Source: Sphingomonas sp. SORGH_AS_0879 (GTDB lineage: Bacteria; Pseudomonadota; Alphaproteobacteria; Sphingomonadales; Sphingomonadaceae). Taken from it: a stretch of DNA of 64,000 nucleotides. Location: assembly GCF_030819175.1 (NCBI RefSeq), contig NZ_JAUTBJ010000002.1:1002001-1066000 (forward strand), in the 5' to 3' direction. Below the pieces are notes generated by a model. It ran no database searches. It was not told the DNA's origin and worked only from the letters and a program-made list of their open reading frames with translations. Shown in pieces: positions 1 to 10,690 of this stretch; the first letter of the stretch is position 1; every line of letters begins with the position of its first letter. Made by a program: the position numbers and the translations under genes.

Positions 1-361
1 CGACCAGCGCGGAGGGGCTTTCATCCTCTTCCCACAGGCGGATATCGGTGGCGGGGATGCTCAGGCTCGCCTCGAACGAGCCCAATTCAAACGCCGGGCA
101 GATGAAGATCGGATCGCCCTTGACCGGCAGCAGCATCGCCACCAGTCGTTCGGTCGCACCCCAGGCGACGCCGGTGAAGTAGCGGAGGCTCGCGCCCGCG
201 CCGATCAGGATGGCGTCGCCCCCCATCCGTGCCGTCAGTTCGCGCGCGCGGTCCATCCGCCAGGCGCGCTCATCGGCGGTGATGACGGGCGCGGGGTTCG
301 CCCAAGGCGACAGGCTCGCCAGTTCGCGCTCCGCCGTCGATCCGCCGATCATGCCTGCCAT
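1..361 (-). CDS. M24-family (Xaa-Pro dipeptidase-like) peptidase, 5' part only
   Basis: The frame reads from an ATG at 361 to the window edge without a stop, giving about 120 residues of N-terminus (MAGMIGGSTAEREL...). The segment ILIGAGASLRYFTGVAWG followed by LVAMLLPVKGDPIFICPAFE is the pattern of a creatinase/prolidase N-terminal domain, which precedes the metal-binding pita-bread domain in M24 peptidases. The catalytic domain lies outside the window. A second in-frame ATG three codons downstream is an alternative start. The family cleaves X-Pro peptides, usually in the cytoplasm. The assignment rests on the N-terminal domain only. Confidence 0.7.
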   Translation of the reverse strand, partial: MAGMIGGSTAERELASLSPWANPAPVITADERAWRMDRARELTARMGGDAILIGAGASLRYFTGVAWGATERLVAMLLPVKGDPIFICPAFELGSFEASLSIPATDIRLWEEDESPSALV

Positions 362-450
362 GCTACTCACTCCGTTTCGTATACGGTTTCGCGTGTAGCG
401 TGGGTTGGCACGGGATGCCAGTCGGAGCGACGGCATTCCCAATTCCCACC

Positions 451-540
451 CTCCGTTCGTGCTGAGCGAAGTCGAAGCACACGCCCCGCCGCGAAGCTAT
501 AGCGTGGCCTTCGACTGCGCTCAGGCTGAACGGGCGTTGG
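451..540. repeat. Paired inverted copies of a dispersed intergenic repeat
   Basis: CGTTCGTGCTGAGCGAAGTC at 454-473 and its inverted relative CCTTCGACTGCGCTCAGGCT at 508-527 form a pair. The same pair occurs at 5313-5404, and a single copy lies at 58193-58221. Such pairs are common extragenic palindromes in sphingomonads. No gene is seen between 362 and 551. Confidence 0.75.
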
Positions 541-551
541 GGACAGGGTAC

Positions 552-2060
552 TTACCCCCCATACATCGCCATCGCATCCCGCCGGAACGCGGCACCGCTG
601 TCCGACCGGCTGTAGAACATGTGCCCGCCCGGATAGACGTTCAACTGCACCCGCTGCGCCACGCCATAGCTGGGCATCTGGTCGACGATCAGCCGCGACG
701 CGAAATAGGGGCAGGACAGGTCGTCCCAGCCATGGACGATCATCACCTTCATCTTCGGATCGTTGGCGATCGCCTTGCGCAGGTCGGTGACGGGCGCATC
801 CTCGGGCTTGCCGCGATCCCAGGCGCTGTTCACCTCATAGGACAGGGCATGATAGCGGGCGTCGGTCTTCCAGCCCACTTCACGCGTGACGAAATCGACC
901 ATCGCGCTCGTCGTCGGCGCGATCAGCGAGTCGAGCAGCGGGTCGTTGGACCGCTGCTGCGACGACCAGGGGAAGGGGTCGAAGGCGGTGACATTGGAGT
1001 CGTAGATGCTGCCGATGGTCGAATCGTTGCGGTGGATTTCGCGCAGGTAGGTCCGCGTATCGACCCGTCCGCCCAGCTTGCGGACCAGCACCGGGTCGAG
1101 CCCGGTCAGTTCGGTGACGCGGCTCACCAGCCGCTCGACCGCCTGGGTGTCCGACCGCCCGCGCATCAGGTCACGCAGGTAATCGCCGCGCGCATAGGCC
1201 TCGACCCCCGCCATCGCCTCGGGAGTCAGCTTGCCCTGCCGCTCCAGTTGCGCCGCCGCCATCGAGGGCAGATCGATCATCCAGGGCAAGGGCGACAAGG
1301 CGGTCGCGTCATCGCCCGAGGCGGGGTCGAGATAGGGCGACACCATCACGATGCCGTTGACGCCCACCCCGATCTGCGATTGCAGTTCATAGGCGATACG
1401 CGGTGCCCGGTATCCGCCATAGCTTTCGCCCATGACATATTTGGGCGAGCGCAACCGCCCTTCCTTGACCAGCCAGTCATAGACGACCTTGGACAGATAT
1501 TTGATGTCCGGGTCGTTGGCGTAGAAGGCCTTCTTGGTCTCTGCCTCGTCCACCAGGCTGCGGCTGAAGCCGGTGCCGATCGGATCGATGAAGACCAGGT
1601 CGGTAAAGTCCAGCCAGCTATTGGCATTGTCGGTGGTGACCGGCGAGTCGGACGGCGCATCGCCCTGTGCGCCGAACTGGACATGCTTCGGCCCCACCGC
1701 GCCGAGATTCAGATAGACCGAGGCTGCACCGGGGCCGCCGTTGAACGCGAAGGTGACGGGCCGCCGGACATCGCCGCCGGGCACGGTATAGGCGGTATAG
1801 ACGACCTGCCCGATCTCCTTGCCCTTGTCGTCGCGTACCGCGATCTTGCCGATGGTCGCCTTGTAGCTGATCAGCTTGCCGCCGATCCGTGCGGTCTGGC
1901 TGATCGTCTTGTCGTCGGGCAGGGGCGGGCGCCTGGCGTCGTCGTCCTTCTTCTCTGTCGTCGTCTTGGTTTCGGTCTTCTCGGCCTTTTGCGCGGTGGC
2001 CGGGGCGGCGGCAGTGGCGGCGAGCAGCAACAGCGCGGACAGGTGCAGGGTCTTCGACAA
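552..2060 (-). CDS. Secreted S10-family serine carboxypeptidase-like protein
   Basis: This 502-residue protein starts with a signal peptide (MSKTLHLSALLLLAATAAAPATAQ) and a charged Lys/Thr/Asp-rich linker. The alpha/beta-hydrolase fold follows: FAFNGGPGAAS (oxyanion region), the nucleophile elbow GESYGGYR near residue 217, the acid in HGWDDLSCP and the histidine in YPGGHMFY near the C-terminus. This is the order of the Ser-Asp-His triad in S10 peptidases. It should remove C-terminal residues from peptides in the periplasm or outside the cell. It is transcribed divergently from uvrA, with a palindrome just upstream of its start. A related alpha/beta-hydrolase activity cannot be excluded. Confidence 0.85.
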   Translation of the reverse strand: MSKTLHLSALLLLAATAAAPATAQKAEKTETKTTTEKKDDDARRPPLPDDKTISQTARIGGKLISYKATIGKIAVRDDKGKEIGQVVYTAYTVPGGDVRRPVTFAFNGGPGAASVYLNLGAVGPKHVQFGAQGDAPSDSPVTTDNANSWLDFTDLVFIDPIGTGFSRSLVDEAETKKAFYANDPDIKYLSKVVYDWLVKEGRLRSPKYVMGESYGGYRAPRIAYELQSQIGVGVNGIVMVSPYLDPASGDDATALSPLPWMIDLPSMAAAQLERQGKLTPEAMAGVEAYARGDYLRDLMRGRSDTQAVERLVSRVTELTGLDPVLVRKLGGRVDTRTYLREIHRNDSTIGSIYDSNVTAFDPFPWSSQQRSNDPLLDSLIAPTTSAMVDFVTREVGWKTDARYHALSYEVNSAWDRGKPEDAPVTDLRKAIANDPKMKVMIVHGWDDLSCPYFASRLIVDQMPSYGVAQRVQLNVYPGGHMFYSRSDSGAAFRRDAMAMYGG

Positions 2061-2083
2061 GATGGAACGTCTCCACGAGCAAT

Positions 2084-2102
2084 ATGTGATACTATATCAC
2101 AT
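2084..2102. promoter_or_regulatory. Perfect palindrome upstream of the S10 peptidase gene
   Basis: ATGTGATA-CTA-TATCACAT has perfect 8-bp arms and lies 24 bp upstream of the peptidase start, in the divergent uvrA intergenic region. It looks like a binding site for a dimeric regulator. TGTGA-N7-TCACA resembles a CRP/FNR-type site but has one base too many in the spacer, and PadR or GntR types are also possible. Confidence 0.5.
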
Positions 2103-2251
2103 GAAGCGTCCGGGACGTGCAATCCCCGCGCTCCGCCGGGGATCATGGGCGATTGTCGCACGTTACCGCAAGCCTCGGCTCTCGAAATACACCGCACCGC
2201 AACCTATCTCGCCTCTGGCATTTCTCCCGGAACAGAAGTAGAACCCGCCCT

Positions 2252-5152
<2,901 letters not shown>

Positions 5153-5155
5153 ATC

Positions 5156-5404
5156 CTCCCCGGTACGGGGAGGGGGACCGCCGCGAAGCGGTGGTGGAGG
5201 GGGCTCTCCGCAAAGGACGTCCTACGTGGAAGCCCCCCCCTCCGTCAGGCCTTCGGCCTGCCACCTCCCCGTGTCGGGGGGGATTGGGGTGCGTTCTGGC
5301 GGATCCCCTTGGCCTTCGACTTCGCTCAGGTTGAACGGAGGTAGGGGGGAATTGGCAGGGGCTTAGCCACCTACCCCGTTCGTACTGAGCGGAGTCGAAG
5401 TGCA
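5156..5404. repeat. REP-like palindromic repeats after uvrA
   Basis: The 341-bp gap after uvrA holds no gene. It starts with the hairpin CTCCCCGGTACGGGGAG, which could end uvrA transcription. It continues with CCGCCGCGAAGCGGTGG and a further GGCCTTCGGCCTGCC palindrome. It ends with the inverted pair CCTTCGACTTCGCTCAGG (5313-5330) and CTGAGCGGAGTCGAAG (5385-5400), the same family as at 451-540. Confidence 0.75.
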
Positions 5405-5493
5405 CGCCCCATCTCGACCAACACCTCCCCAACACATCGCAACTTTTCCGTGCTCGAAACGATTGTCCCGCATCATTCATAAGGGAGGATGCG

Positions 5494-5895
5494 ATGCGTG
5501 CACTGACACTCGGCCTGGTGGCGGCCGCGACCCTGGTTTCGGGCTGCTCGACCTATGGCGGCGGCGGTTATGGCGGGCCGCGCTACGCCTATGACTATAA
5601 CCGTCCCGACCCTGCTTATGGCGGCTATTATGCCGACCGCTATTATGTCGACAACCAGCGCTATCGCGAACGGCGGTTGGGCCGCAACGACCGCGTCTAT
5701 GTCGGTCAGGACGGGCGCTATTATTGCCGCCGCAATGACGGCACCACCGGCCTGATCGTCGGCGGCATCGCAGGCGGCGCGCTGGGCGCGGCGATCACCT
5801 CGGGCGGATCGCAGACGCTGGGCACGCTGCTCGGCGCCGCCGGCGGCGCGCTGGCCGGCCGGGCCATCGAGCGGAACAATGTCCGCTGCCGCTGA
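5494..5895 (+). CDS. Small outer-membrane lipoprotein with glycine zipper
   Basis: This 133-residue protein begins MRALTLGLVAAATLVSGC, a lipoprotein signal with lipobox LVSGC, so the mature protein starts at Cys18. A Tyr/Gly-rich region follows. The C-terminal half, LIVGGIAGGALGAAITSGG...LLGAAGGALAGRAI, is a glycine-zipper 2TM (Rick_17kDa-like) segment. Proteins of this type sit in the outer membrane and have a structural or stress-related role. The ribosome binding site AAGGGAGG precedes the ATG. Confidence 0.8.
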   Translation: MRALTLGLVAAATLVSGCSTYGGGGYGGPRYAYDYNRPDPAYGGYYADRYYVDNQRYRERRLGRNDRVYVGQDGRYYCRRNDGTTGLIVGGIAGGALGAAITSGGSQTLGTLLGAAGGALAGRAIERNNVRCR

Positions 5896-6134
5896 CAATG
5901 ACGCCGTGTCCGCATAGCCGGACGAGAAGGCCGTTCCCGACGCCCTCTCCTTGGGGGAGGGGGCGTATCGGAAAGTCGGGCGACCCCGCGCGGTCGATGC
6001 GAAGATGAACGAAGCGTCACGGGTTGCGACACTTGGTGACATAATCGTCAGGTCTCTGGGACAGCTTTGCGATCATCCCTCCCCATAGAGGGGATCGGGC
6101 CGGTATTCGCCCGCTTTGTAATAGGAGTAACGTC

Positions 6135-6458
6135 ATGAAGGCCATGATCCTCGCAGGCTTGGGGTTCGCCACGATCGCGGTTCCGTCGGTCGCCGATGCG
6201 CAGCGCTGGACCCCGATCGCCCAGCGGCAGGGCCAGCTTCAGTCGCGGATCGATCAGGGCATCCGCTCGGGCGCGCTGAACCGGCGCGAGGCGGTGCGTC
6301 TGCGCACGCAGTTGCATGATCTGAGCCAGCTCGAATATCGCTATCGCCGGTCGGGTGGCGGGCTGAGCGCGCCGGAGCGCAACGACCTCGACCGTCGCTA
6401 TGCAGTGCTGACCCGTCAGGTCCGGTTCGAGAAGAACGACCGCAACTATCGTCGCTGA
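6135..6458 (+). CDS. Small secreted hypothetical protein
   Basis: This 107-residue protein has a signal peptide (MKAMILAGLGFATIAVPSVADA) and a charged, helical Arg/Gln-rich mature part with no catalytic motif that I recognise. ATAGGAG provides the ribosome binding site. Its 3' end overlaps the convergent cell-wall hydrolase gene by 13 bp. It probably acts in the periplasm; the function is unknown. Confidence 0.75.
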   Translation: MKAMILAGLGFATIAVPSVADAQRWTPIAQRQGQLQSRIDQGIRSGALNRREAVRLRTQLHDLSQLEYRYRRSGGGLSAPERNDLDRRYAVLTRQVRFEKNDRNYRR

Positions 6459-7513
6459 TCGGTGACGGGGGCTGCGCCGGGCATTGCCGGGCGCGGTCCG
6501 TCCGGCCGTTCGATCGGACGGCCGCTGTCCTTCCACTTGTCGAGTATCTCGCCCGACCGGGCCAGCCGCTCGCTGATGACCGCGCCGCTCGCCGATACCG
6601 GCGGTGGCGCGTTCCGCGTGTCGCGCGGGGCGGGGGCCGCAGCGGGGCTGGCGGAGGCGGTCGGCAGTGGGGGAACGGGCAAGGCATTGGCGACCGGCAT
6701 CTCGCTCGCGGCCGCAGGTGTCCCGCCCGCCACCGGCAGGCTGGGCAGCACCTCCCCGCCACGATAGGTCCGATTCATCGCCGCCGCCGTGCCCCAATAT
6801 CCCTTCCAGCGATGGAACAGGTGCGCGCCGACCATATCGGTCATCACCATTGCCCGGTTCCAGGGCGGGGCGACCGCGAAAGTGTGATAATGGGTGGCGA
6901 GCCCGACCGGGGCGAAGACGCCGCCCGACAAGGCCGCTGCCGCGATCCGCGCCGCCCGCGCCCAGCCGGACACGGCCGGGGCACGCGCCAGGGCACCGTC
7001 GCAGACGAAGCTGAACTGGCAATGCGCCCGCTCCACCCCCTGATAGACGACGCCGCAGACCGTGCCCGGAAAGGCGGGATGGCGGGCTCGGTTCAGCACG
7101 ACCTGGGCCACTGCGCGCTGGCCGTCGATGCTTTCGCCATTGGCTTCGTAATAGATGGCGGCGGTCAGGCACTGCATCGCGCGCGCGCGATCGATCGCGT
7201 TGGCCGGGCCCCAGAGGAAAGGACGGGCAGCGGAGACGCCGCTGTCGGTCAGAACCGCGCCCGGCGGAATGGCCAAGGCGGGCAGGGCGACCGTGCCCGT
7301 ACTGCCGTCGACCGCGGGAAGGGCATCGGCGGCGTGGGCTGCCGGAGCGGCTGGTGCCGGGGCGGGAGAGCGCGACCCCGCCGCCACCGTTCGCGACGCG
7401 GACCGTCGCCACGCCCCCTGCGCCGCCAGCATCAGGCCGAAGGTCAGCATCAGGCCGAGCAATGCCAGCCAGACCTGCACCATTCGCCTTACCGTCTGCC
7501 TCGCCACCCGCAA
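6446..7513 (-). CDS. SleB-type cell-wall hydrolase (Hydrolase_2 family)
   Basis: This 355-residue protein has one N-terminal transmembrane segment (VWLALLGLMLTFGLMLAA), then an Ala/Pro-rich linker. The catalytic domain follows at about residues 135-260: AIYYEANGESIDGQRAVAQVVLNR, CQFSFVCDG, THYHTFAVAPPWN. EA.E...G..AVAQVVLNR is the signature of the SleB/CwlJ hydrolase family, which cleaves peptidoglycan. The Ala/Pro-rich C-terminus is low in complexity. The protein is expected to be anchored in the inner membrane and face the periplasm. Confidence 0.85.
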   Translation of the reverse strand: MRVARQTVRRMVQVWLALLGLMLTFGLMLAAQGAWRRSASRTVAAGSRSPAPAPAAPAAHAADALPAVDGSTGTVALPALAIPPGAVLTDSGVSAARPFLWGPANAIDRARAMQCLTAAIYYEANGESIDGQRAVAQVVLNRARHPAFPGTVCGVVYQGVERAHCQFSFVCDGALARAPAVSGWARAARIAAAALSGGVFAPVGLATHYHTFAVAPPWNRAMVMTDMVGAHLFHRWKGYWGTAAAMNRTYRGGEVLPSLPVAGGTPAAASEMPVANALPVPPLPTASASPAAAPAPRDTRNAPPPVSASGAVISERLARSGEILDKWKDSGRPIERPDGPRPAMPGAAPVTDQRR

Positions 7514-7659
7514 CGCGTGGATTTCCTTGCCGAACCTGAACCGTCCGGCCCGCTATAGCTGAGAATATTAAGGATTTCGCATAGCGTCGCGCACGTCATC
7601 GCCCTGCCGTTCGCACGTCGCTAGGGGCGACCGACATTCATTCCATTCCTCCCCTCGAA

Positions 7660-7823
7660 GGATTCCTCTGCGAAATTCATCCATCACCAACCCGGCGAAG
7701 GCCGGGGTCCAGTGACGTCACGATGGGAGCGACTTGCCAACGCCTTCCCAACTGGATTCCGGCCTTCAACGGGTTGGTCTGGCGGGTTTTGCAACGATCC
7801 CCTTCCAGGATTCCTCTGCGAAA
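7660..7823. repeat. Direct repeat pair enclosing a REP-like inverted pair
   Basis: GGATTCCTCTGCGAAA occurs at 7660-7675 and 7808-7823. Between the copies, ACCCGGCGAAGGCCGGGGTC (7689-7708) faces the inverted relative CCGGCCTTCAACGGGT (7759-7774), a typical extragenic palindrome pair. The second direct repeat may be the outer end of the following IS5-type remnant. The gap 7514-7872 has no gene. Confidence 0.65.
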
Positions 7824-7872
7824 CGTCTGGCAATGAGGATGGTTGAGTGATTCACTGTGCGGGCAGGAGGGC

Positions 7873-8196
7873 ATGGTGATGGTCGAGCAGCGATCGCTGG
7901 TGGAAGCGTTGATGGATCCGCGCTTGGGATCGAATGCGAAGCTGTCGGGGATCGAGCGGCTGATCGACTGGAGCCGGCTGGAGCCGCTGGTGTCGCCGCT
8001 GCGGCAGGGTCGGACGGGTCGACCGCCCTATGCGCCGCTGGCGATGGTCAAGGCGCTGTATCTACAGGCGTTGTATGATCTGTCGGACCCCGGGCTGGAG
8101 GAGGCGCTGCTCGACCGGCTGTCGTTCCGGCGGTTCTGCGGCTTTGCGCTGGATGGCGGCACGCCGGACGAGACGACGCTGTGCCGGTTGACGTGA
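7873..8196 (+). pseudogene. IS5-family transposase, 5' fragment
   Basis: The fragment encodes about 107 residues (MVMVEQRSLVEALMDPRL... ending ...TPDETTLCRL). They match the N-terminal domain of IS5-type DDE transposases, with GRPPYAPLAMVKALYLQ and LSFRRFCGFAL. A GGAGGGC ribosome binding site precedes the ATG. The reading stops where the IS3-family element begins. The missing catalytic part is not found on the far side of that element, so the gene is a dead remnant. Confidence 0.8.
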
Positions 8197-8206
8197 CCCC
8201 GGTCTT

Positions 8207-9118
8207 TCATCCAGCGGCAACCAGAGACCGACCGTGGTTTTCGCGCATAAGCGCAGGTGAAGCAACGGGCGGGGTTAACCCCGCCCGTTGCTGTTCGAGC
8301 CCGGCAGCGAAGGCTGCCGGAGTGGCGTAGCCGAGCGAGGAGTGCGGACGCTCGTTGTTGTAGTCGTCGACCCAGCGGGCCAGAATCGAGCGGGCCTGAC
8401 CGATGGTGAAGAACAGCGTCTCGTTGAGCAGCTCGTCGCGCATGCGACCGTTAAAGCTCTCGACGAACCCGTTCTGCGTGGGCTTGCCCGGCGCGATGTA
8501 ATGCCACTCGATGCGGGCATCGCCGGACCAGGCGAGCACCGCGTTCGACGTCAGTTCGGTCCCGTTGTCGCTGACGATCATCTTCGGCCTGCCACGCTCG
8601 GCGATCAGATCGGCCAGCTCGCGCACGACCCGCCGGCCCGAGATCGACGTGTCCACCACCGCCCGAAGGCATTCGCGCGTGACGTCATCGACGATGTTGA
8701 GCACGCGGAACCGACGGCCGGTCACGAGCTGGTCGTGGACGAAGTCCAGACTCCAGCGCTGGTTGGGAAGCGCCAGCACTGACGCGGGCGCACGGCTGCC
8801 TGTGGCGCGCCTTCGTCCCTTCCGGCGCCTGACCGTCAAACCCTCCTCACGATAGAGCCGCTGGGTCTTCTTGCGGTTGATCGTGATGCCGTCCCGGCGC
8901 AGCAGGATGTGCAGACGCCGATAGCCGAACCGTCGGCGTTGCTGCGCCAGCTCGCGCAGCCGCGACCGCAGGTCGCCATCATCCGCCCGGCACGAGCGAT
9001 ACCGCATGCTCGTGCGGTCTGCCCCAACGACCGTGCATGCCCGCCGCTCGCTCATCCCCAGCGTCGCCTGGAGATGCGCGACCGCTTGCCGCTTCGCGGC
9101 GGGCGTCACCACTTTTTT
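8207..9118 (-). CDS. IS3-family transposase OrfB (DDE integrase)
   Basis: From the A6 slip site the frame encodes about 303 residues. It has an HTH_21-like region ([18 protein letters not shown]) and the rve integrase core with LDFVHDQL (first Asp), [12 protein letters not shown] (second Asp) and [13 protein letters not shown] (Glu). It is made as an OrfAB fusion by -1 slippage on the A6 run (T6 at 9113-9118 on the plus strand). The frame is also open upstream to 9292, but that part is antisense-like. It appears intact. Confidence 0.85.
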   Translation of the reverse strand, partial: KKVVTPAAKRQAVAHLQATLGMSERRACTVVGADRTSMRYRSCRADDGDLRSRLRELAQQRRRFGYRRLHILLRRDGITINRKKTQRLYREEGLTVRRRKGRRRATGSRAPASVLALPNQRWSLDFVHDQLVTGRRFRVLNIVDDVTRECLRAVVDTSISGRRVVRELADLIAERGRPKMIVSDNGTELTSNAVLAWSGDARIEWHYIAPGKPTQNGFVESFNGRMRDELLNETLFFTIGQARSILARWVDDYNNERPHSSLGYATPAAFAAGLEQQRAGLTPPVASPALMRENHGRSLVAAG

Positions 9119-9372
9119 GACAGCAGGTCTTTCAACCCCGCATTGTCCAGCATCGTGTCCGCCAGTAGCCGTTTGAGCCGGGCGTTCTCCTCTTCGAGCG
9201 ACCGCAGGCGCTTTGCGTCGGACACCTCCAGGCCGCCGAACTTCGCCTTCCACGCATAGTAAGTCGCGCTCGACATCCCGTGCTTGCGGCACAGCTCCGT
9301 CACCACCGCACCCGCCTCGGCCTCCTTCAGGATGCCGATGATCTGCTCTTCCGAAAACTGCTTCCGCTTCAT
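9106..9372 (-). CDS. IS3-family transposase OrfA
   Basis: This 88-residue protein ([21 protein letters not shown]...) is a helix-turn-helix IS3-type OrfA with a C-terminal leucine-zipper-like helix ([17 protein letters not shown]). It binds the element ends. The A6 run near its 3' end (minus strand) is the site for the frameshift into OrfB. Confidence 0.85.
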   Translation of the reverse strand: MKRKQFSEEQIIGILKEAEAGAVVTELCRKHGMSSATYYAWKAKFGGLEVSDAKRLRSLEEENARLKRLLADTMLDNAGLKDLLSKKW

Positions 9373-9494
9373 TCCGTCCGTCCCTTTAAGGAGACGGTCT
9401 CTACTTCCAGTTGGATGAAGAAACGGGGGTCACGTCACGTCACGTCTTCGCGCGCGAGGCGGTAGGACAGTCGCATGCGATCACCCTGACCTCG

Positions 9495-9710
9495 ATGGCC
9501 AGCGACGTTCCTGCCAGGATGCCGTTGAGACGGGTGACTTGGTCTCTGGCGTTCGATGACCAGATCGTGCGGGATGACCTATTCGCCTGGATCGCGGCCA
9601 GGGTCGATCAGTGGGACCATTGGGGGCGCATGGCCTATCGGCGGGGCGGGAATGCGTTCATACAGCATTTGCTCGGGCTGGTCGTAGCGTCCAGGTCATC
9701 GCAGACATAG
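9495..9710 (+). CDS. Hypothetical small ORF
   Basis: The ORF gives 71 residues (MASDVPARMPLRRVTW...), rich in Trp and Asp (DDLFAWIAARVDQWDHWGRM). I recognise no family. It lies just inside the IS3 boundary and upstream of a strong hairpin at 9786-9822, so a short transcript is possible. It may be the remnant of a longer gene cut by the IS3-associated rearrangement. Confidence 0.3.
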   Translation: MASDVPARMPLRRVTWSLAFDDQIVRDDLFAWIAARVDQWDHWGRMAYRRGGNAFIQHLLGLVVASRSSQT

Positions 9711-9785
9711 GCGATGCTTGGGCCAGCTGGCGAGGTAGCATCAATGCGCTGGCGCCTCGTCATGGGTACCGTCCCGTCATCCGAA

Positions 9786-9826
9786 GCCTTGCTGATCGGT
9801 CGTCCTGTCCGATCAGCAAGGCTTTT
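9786..9826 (+). terminator. Strong hairpin with T run
   Basis: GCCTTGCTGATCGG (9786-9799) pairs perfectly with CCGATCAGCAAGGC (9809-9822) and is followed by TTTT. It fits a Rho-independent terminator on the plus strand. It also overlaps the last codons of the CHC2 gene on the minus strand. Confidence 0.7.
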
Positions 9827-10121
9827 CGCTATGTTCATCGGTGCTGTCGCCGGGAGCGCCTCGCGTGAGATGTGCTGCTGCGGTCGTCTCGTCGACACCG
9901 TAGAGCCGCATCCACCAGTCGATCACGTCTCCGCCGGTACCGCATGAAAAACAGTAAAAGCGCCCGTTGTAGACGTAGAGGCCACGAGTCGGATCCGGGT
10001 GGAAAGCGCATGAGCCCCGCAGCCCTGCCTGCGTCGTCTCCAATTCGACCGTTTGCGCCACCAATTGTACCAAGGGGCTTTGCACTCGGGCTAATCGCCG
10101 ATGGTCAGAAAGGTGCGACAT
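9813..10121 (-). CDS. Orphan CHC2-type zinc-finger protein (primase-like)
   Basis: This 102-residue protein carries the DnaG-type CHC2 zinc-binding pattern: Cys38-x2-His41 (CAFHPD) and Cys57-x2-Cys60 (FYCFSCGTGGDVIDWWM). In primases this module contacts template DNA and is followed by a TOPRIM domain; here nothing follows. Stand-alone CHC2 proteins occur on plasmids and phage-like elements. It lies between the IS3 element and the left attachment repeat, so it may belong to an older mobile element next to the island. It probably binds DNA. Confidence 0.65.
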   Translation of the reverse strand: MSHLSDHRRLARVQSPLVQLVAQTVELETTQAGLRGSCAFHPDPTRGLYVYNGRFYCFSCGTGGDVIDWWMRLYGVDETTAAAHLTRGAPGDSTDEHSEKPC

Positions 10122-10325
10122 GACGGTATGATGGTCGATCGCTGGCCTCCGTCAAGTGGTCATCCTTGTACGAAAGGTTGGGGGACGTTCGGCCTTTCGG
10201 GTGTCTAGGCAACAACGCGGTATCGAGTAGAGCGTCACGACGTATTTGGGTCTTATGAGCAACGCTGGCTAGCGCCTCGCGGTCGGGAGATTTGAACCAA
10301 AAGTCCATCCTCCAAGGAAATGGAC

Positions 10326-10343
10326 ACAGAAATGGCGCGCCCG
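10326..10343. repeat. attL: left 18-bp attachment repeat
   Basis: ACAGAAATGGCGCGCCCG is identical to 57002-57019. In the right copy, TGGCGCGCCCG is the antisense of the tRNA-Arg acceptor end and CCA. After this copy the sequence diverges (AGGTGAAAGC instead of GAGGGATTCG). Confidence 0.8.
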
Positions 10344-10690
10344 AGGTGAAAGCGATGGGCACTCAGATCATTGGGAAATTCGGGTGGCGAGGGCGGCTTG
10401 ACGGCATTTTTTCACCCGAGTATGAGTCGATAGAGCTTTGGTGACGAGGCATCGATAACCCTCGCTCGTTACCATGCCTGGTCTCAAATTCAGGACGGCC
10501 CAGTTTGGGACTTACCTGCCATTGACGGATGGTCAGTCGAATGCCGGGTTTGGCTCAAACCGGACGAAGCTCACCGGCCTCAGTTGGCCGAGATGTCGGA
10601 CTGTCTGGACCAGCAGGTTCCAGCCGGAAAACTGGAAAGCCGACATTCAGATGCCTTGATGTCGGTTGCATAGCCCAACTCTGCGCACTT
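10344..10690. other. Left end of the island without a normal gene
   Basis: No supported gene lies here. Read in the frame of the recombinase, 10333-10401 encodes WRARGESDGHSDHWEIRVAR followed by two Ala and a TGA stop. This would be the recombinase C-terminus if the element circularised. The rest contains only short, unsupported frames. Confidence 0.5.

Larger units (their letters stand above)
8194..9432 (-). mobile_element. IS3-family element (IS407-like), complete
   Basis: The ends are TGACCCC at 8194 and GGGGTCA at 9432. Their inner sequences are related inverted repeats: GGTCTTTCATCCA on the left and, inverted, CGTTTCTTCATCCA on the right. It carries orfA and orfB with a -1 frameshift site. 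No target-site duplication is visible, and its two flanks do not rejoin the IS5 gene, which suggests a deletion or recombination at this element. The terminal repeat may extend outward as TGACGTGACCCC on both sides. Confidence 0.8.

Noticed and set aside
10105..10362. 85-residue minus-strand frame crossing attL
   Set aside because: It spans the attachment repeat and overlaps the CHC2 gene start; no family is recognised, so I treat it as chance.
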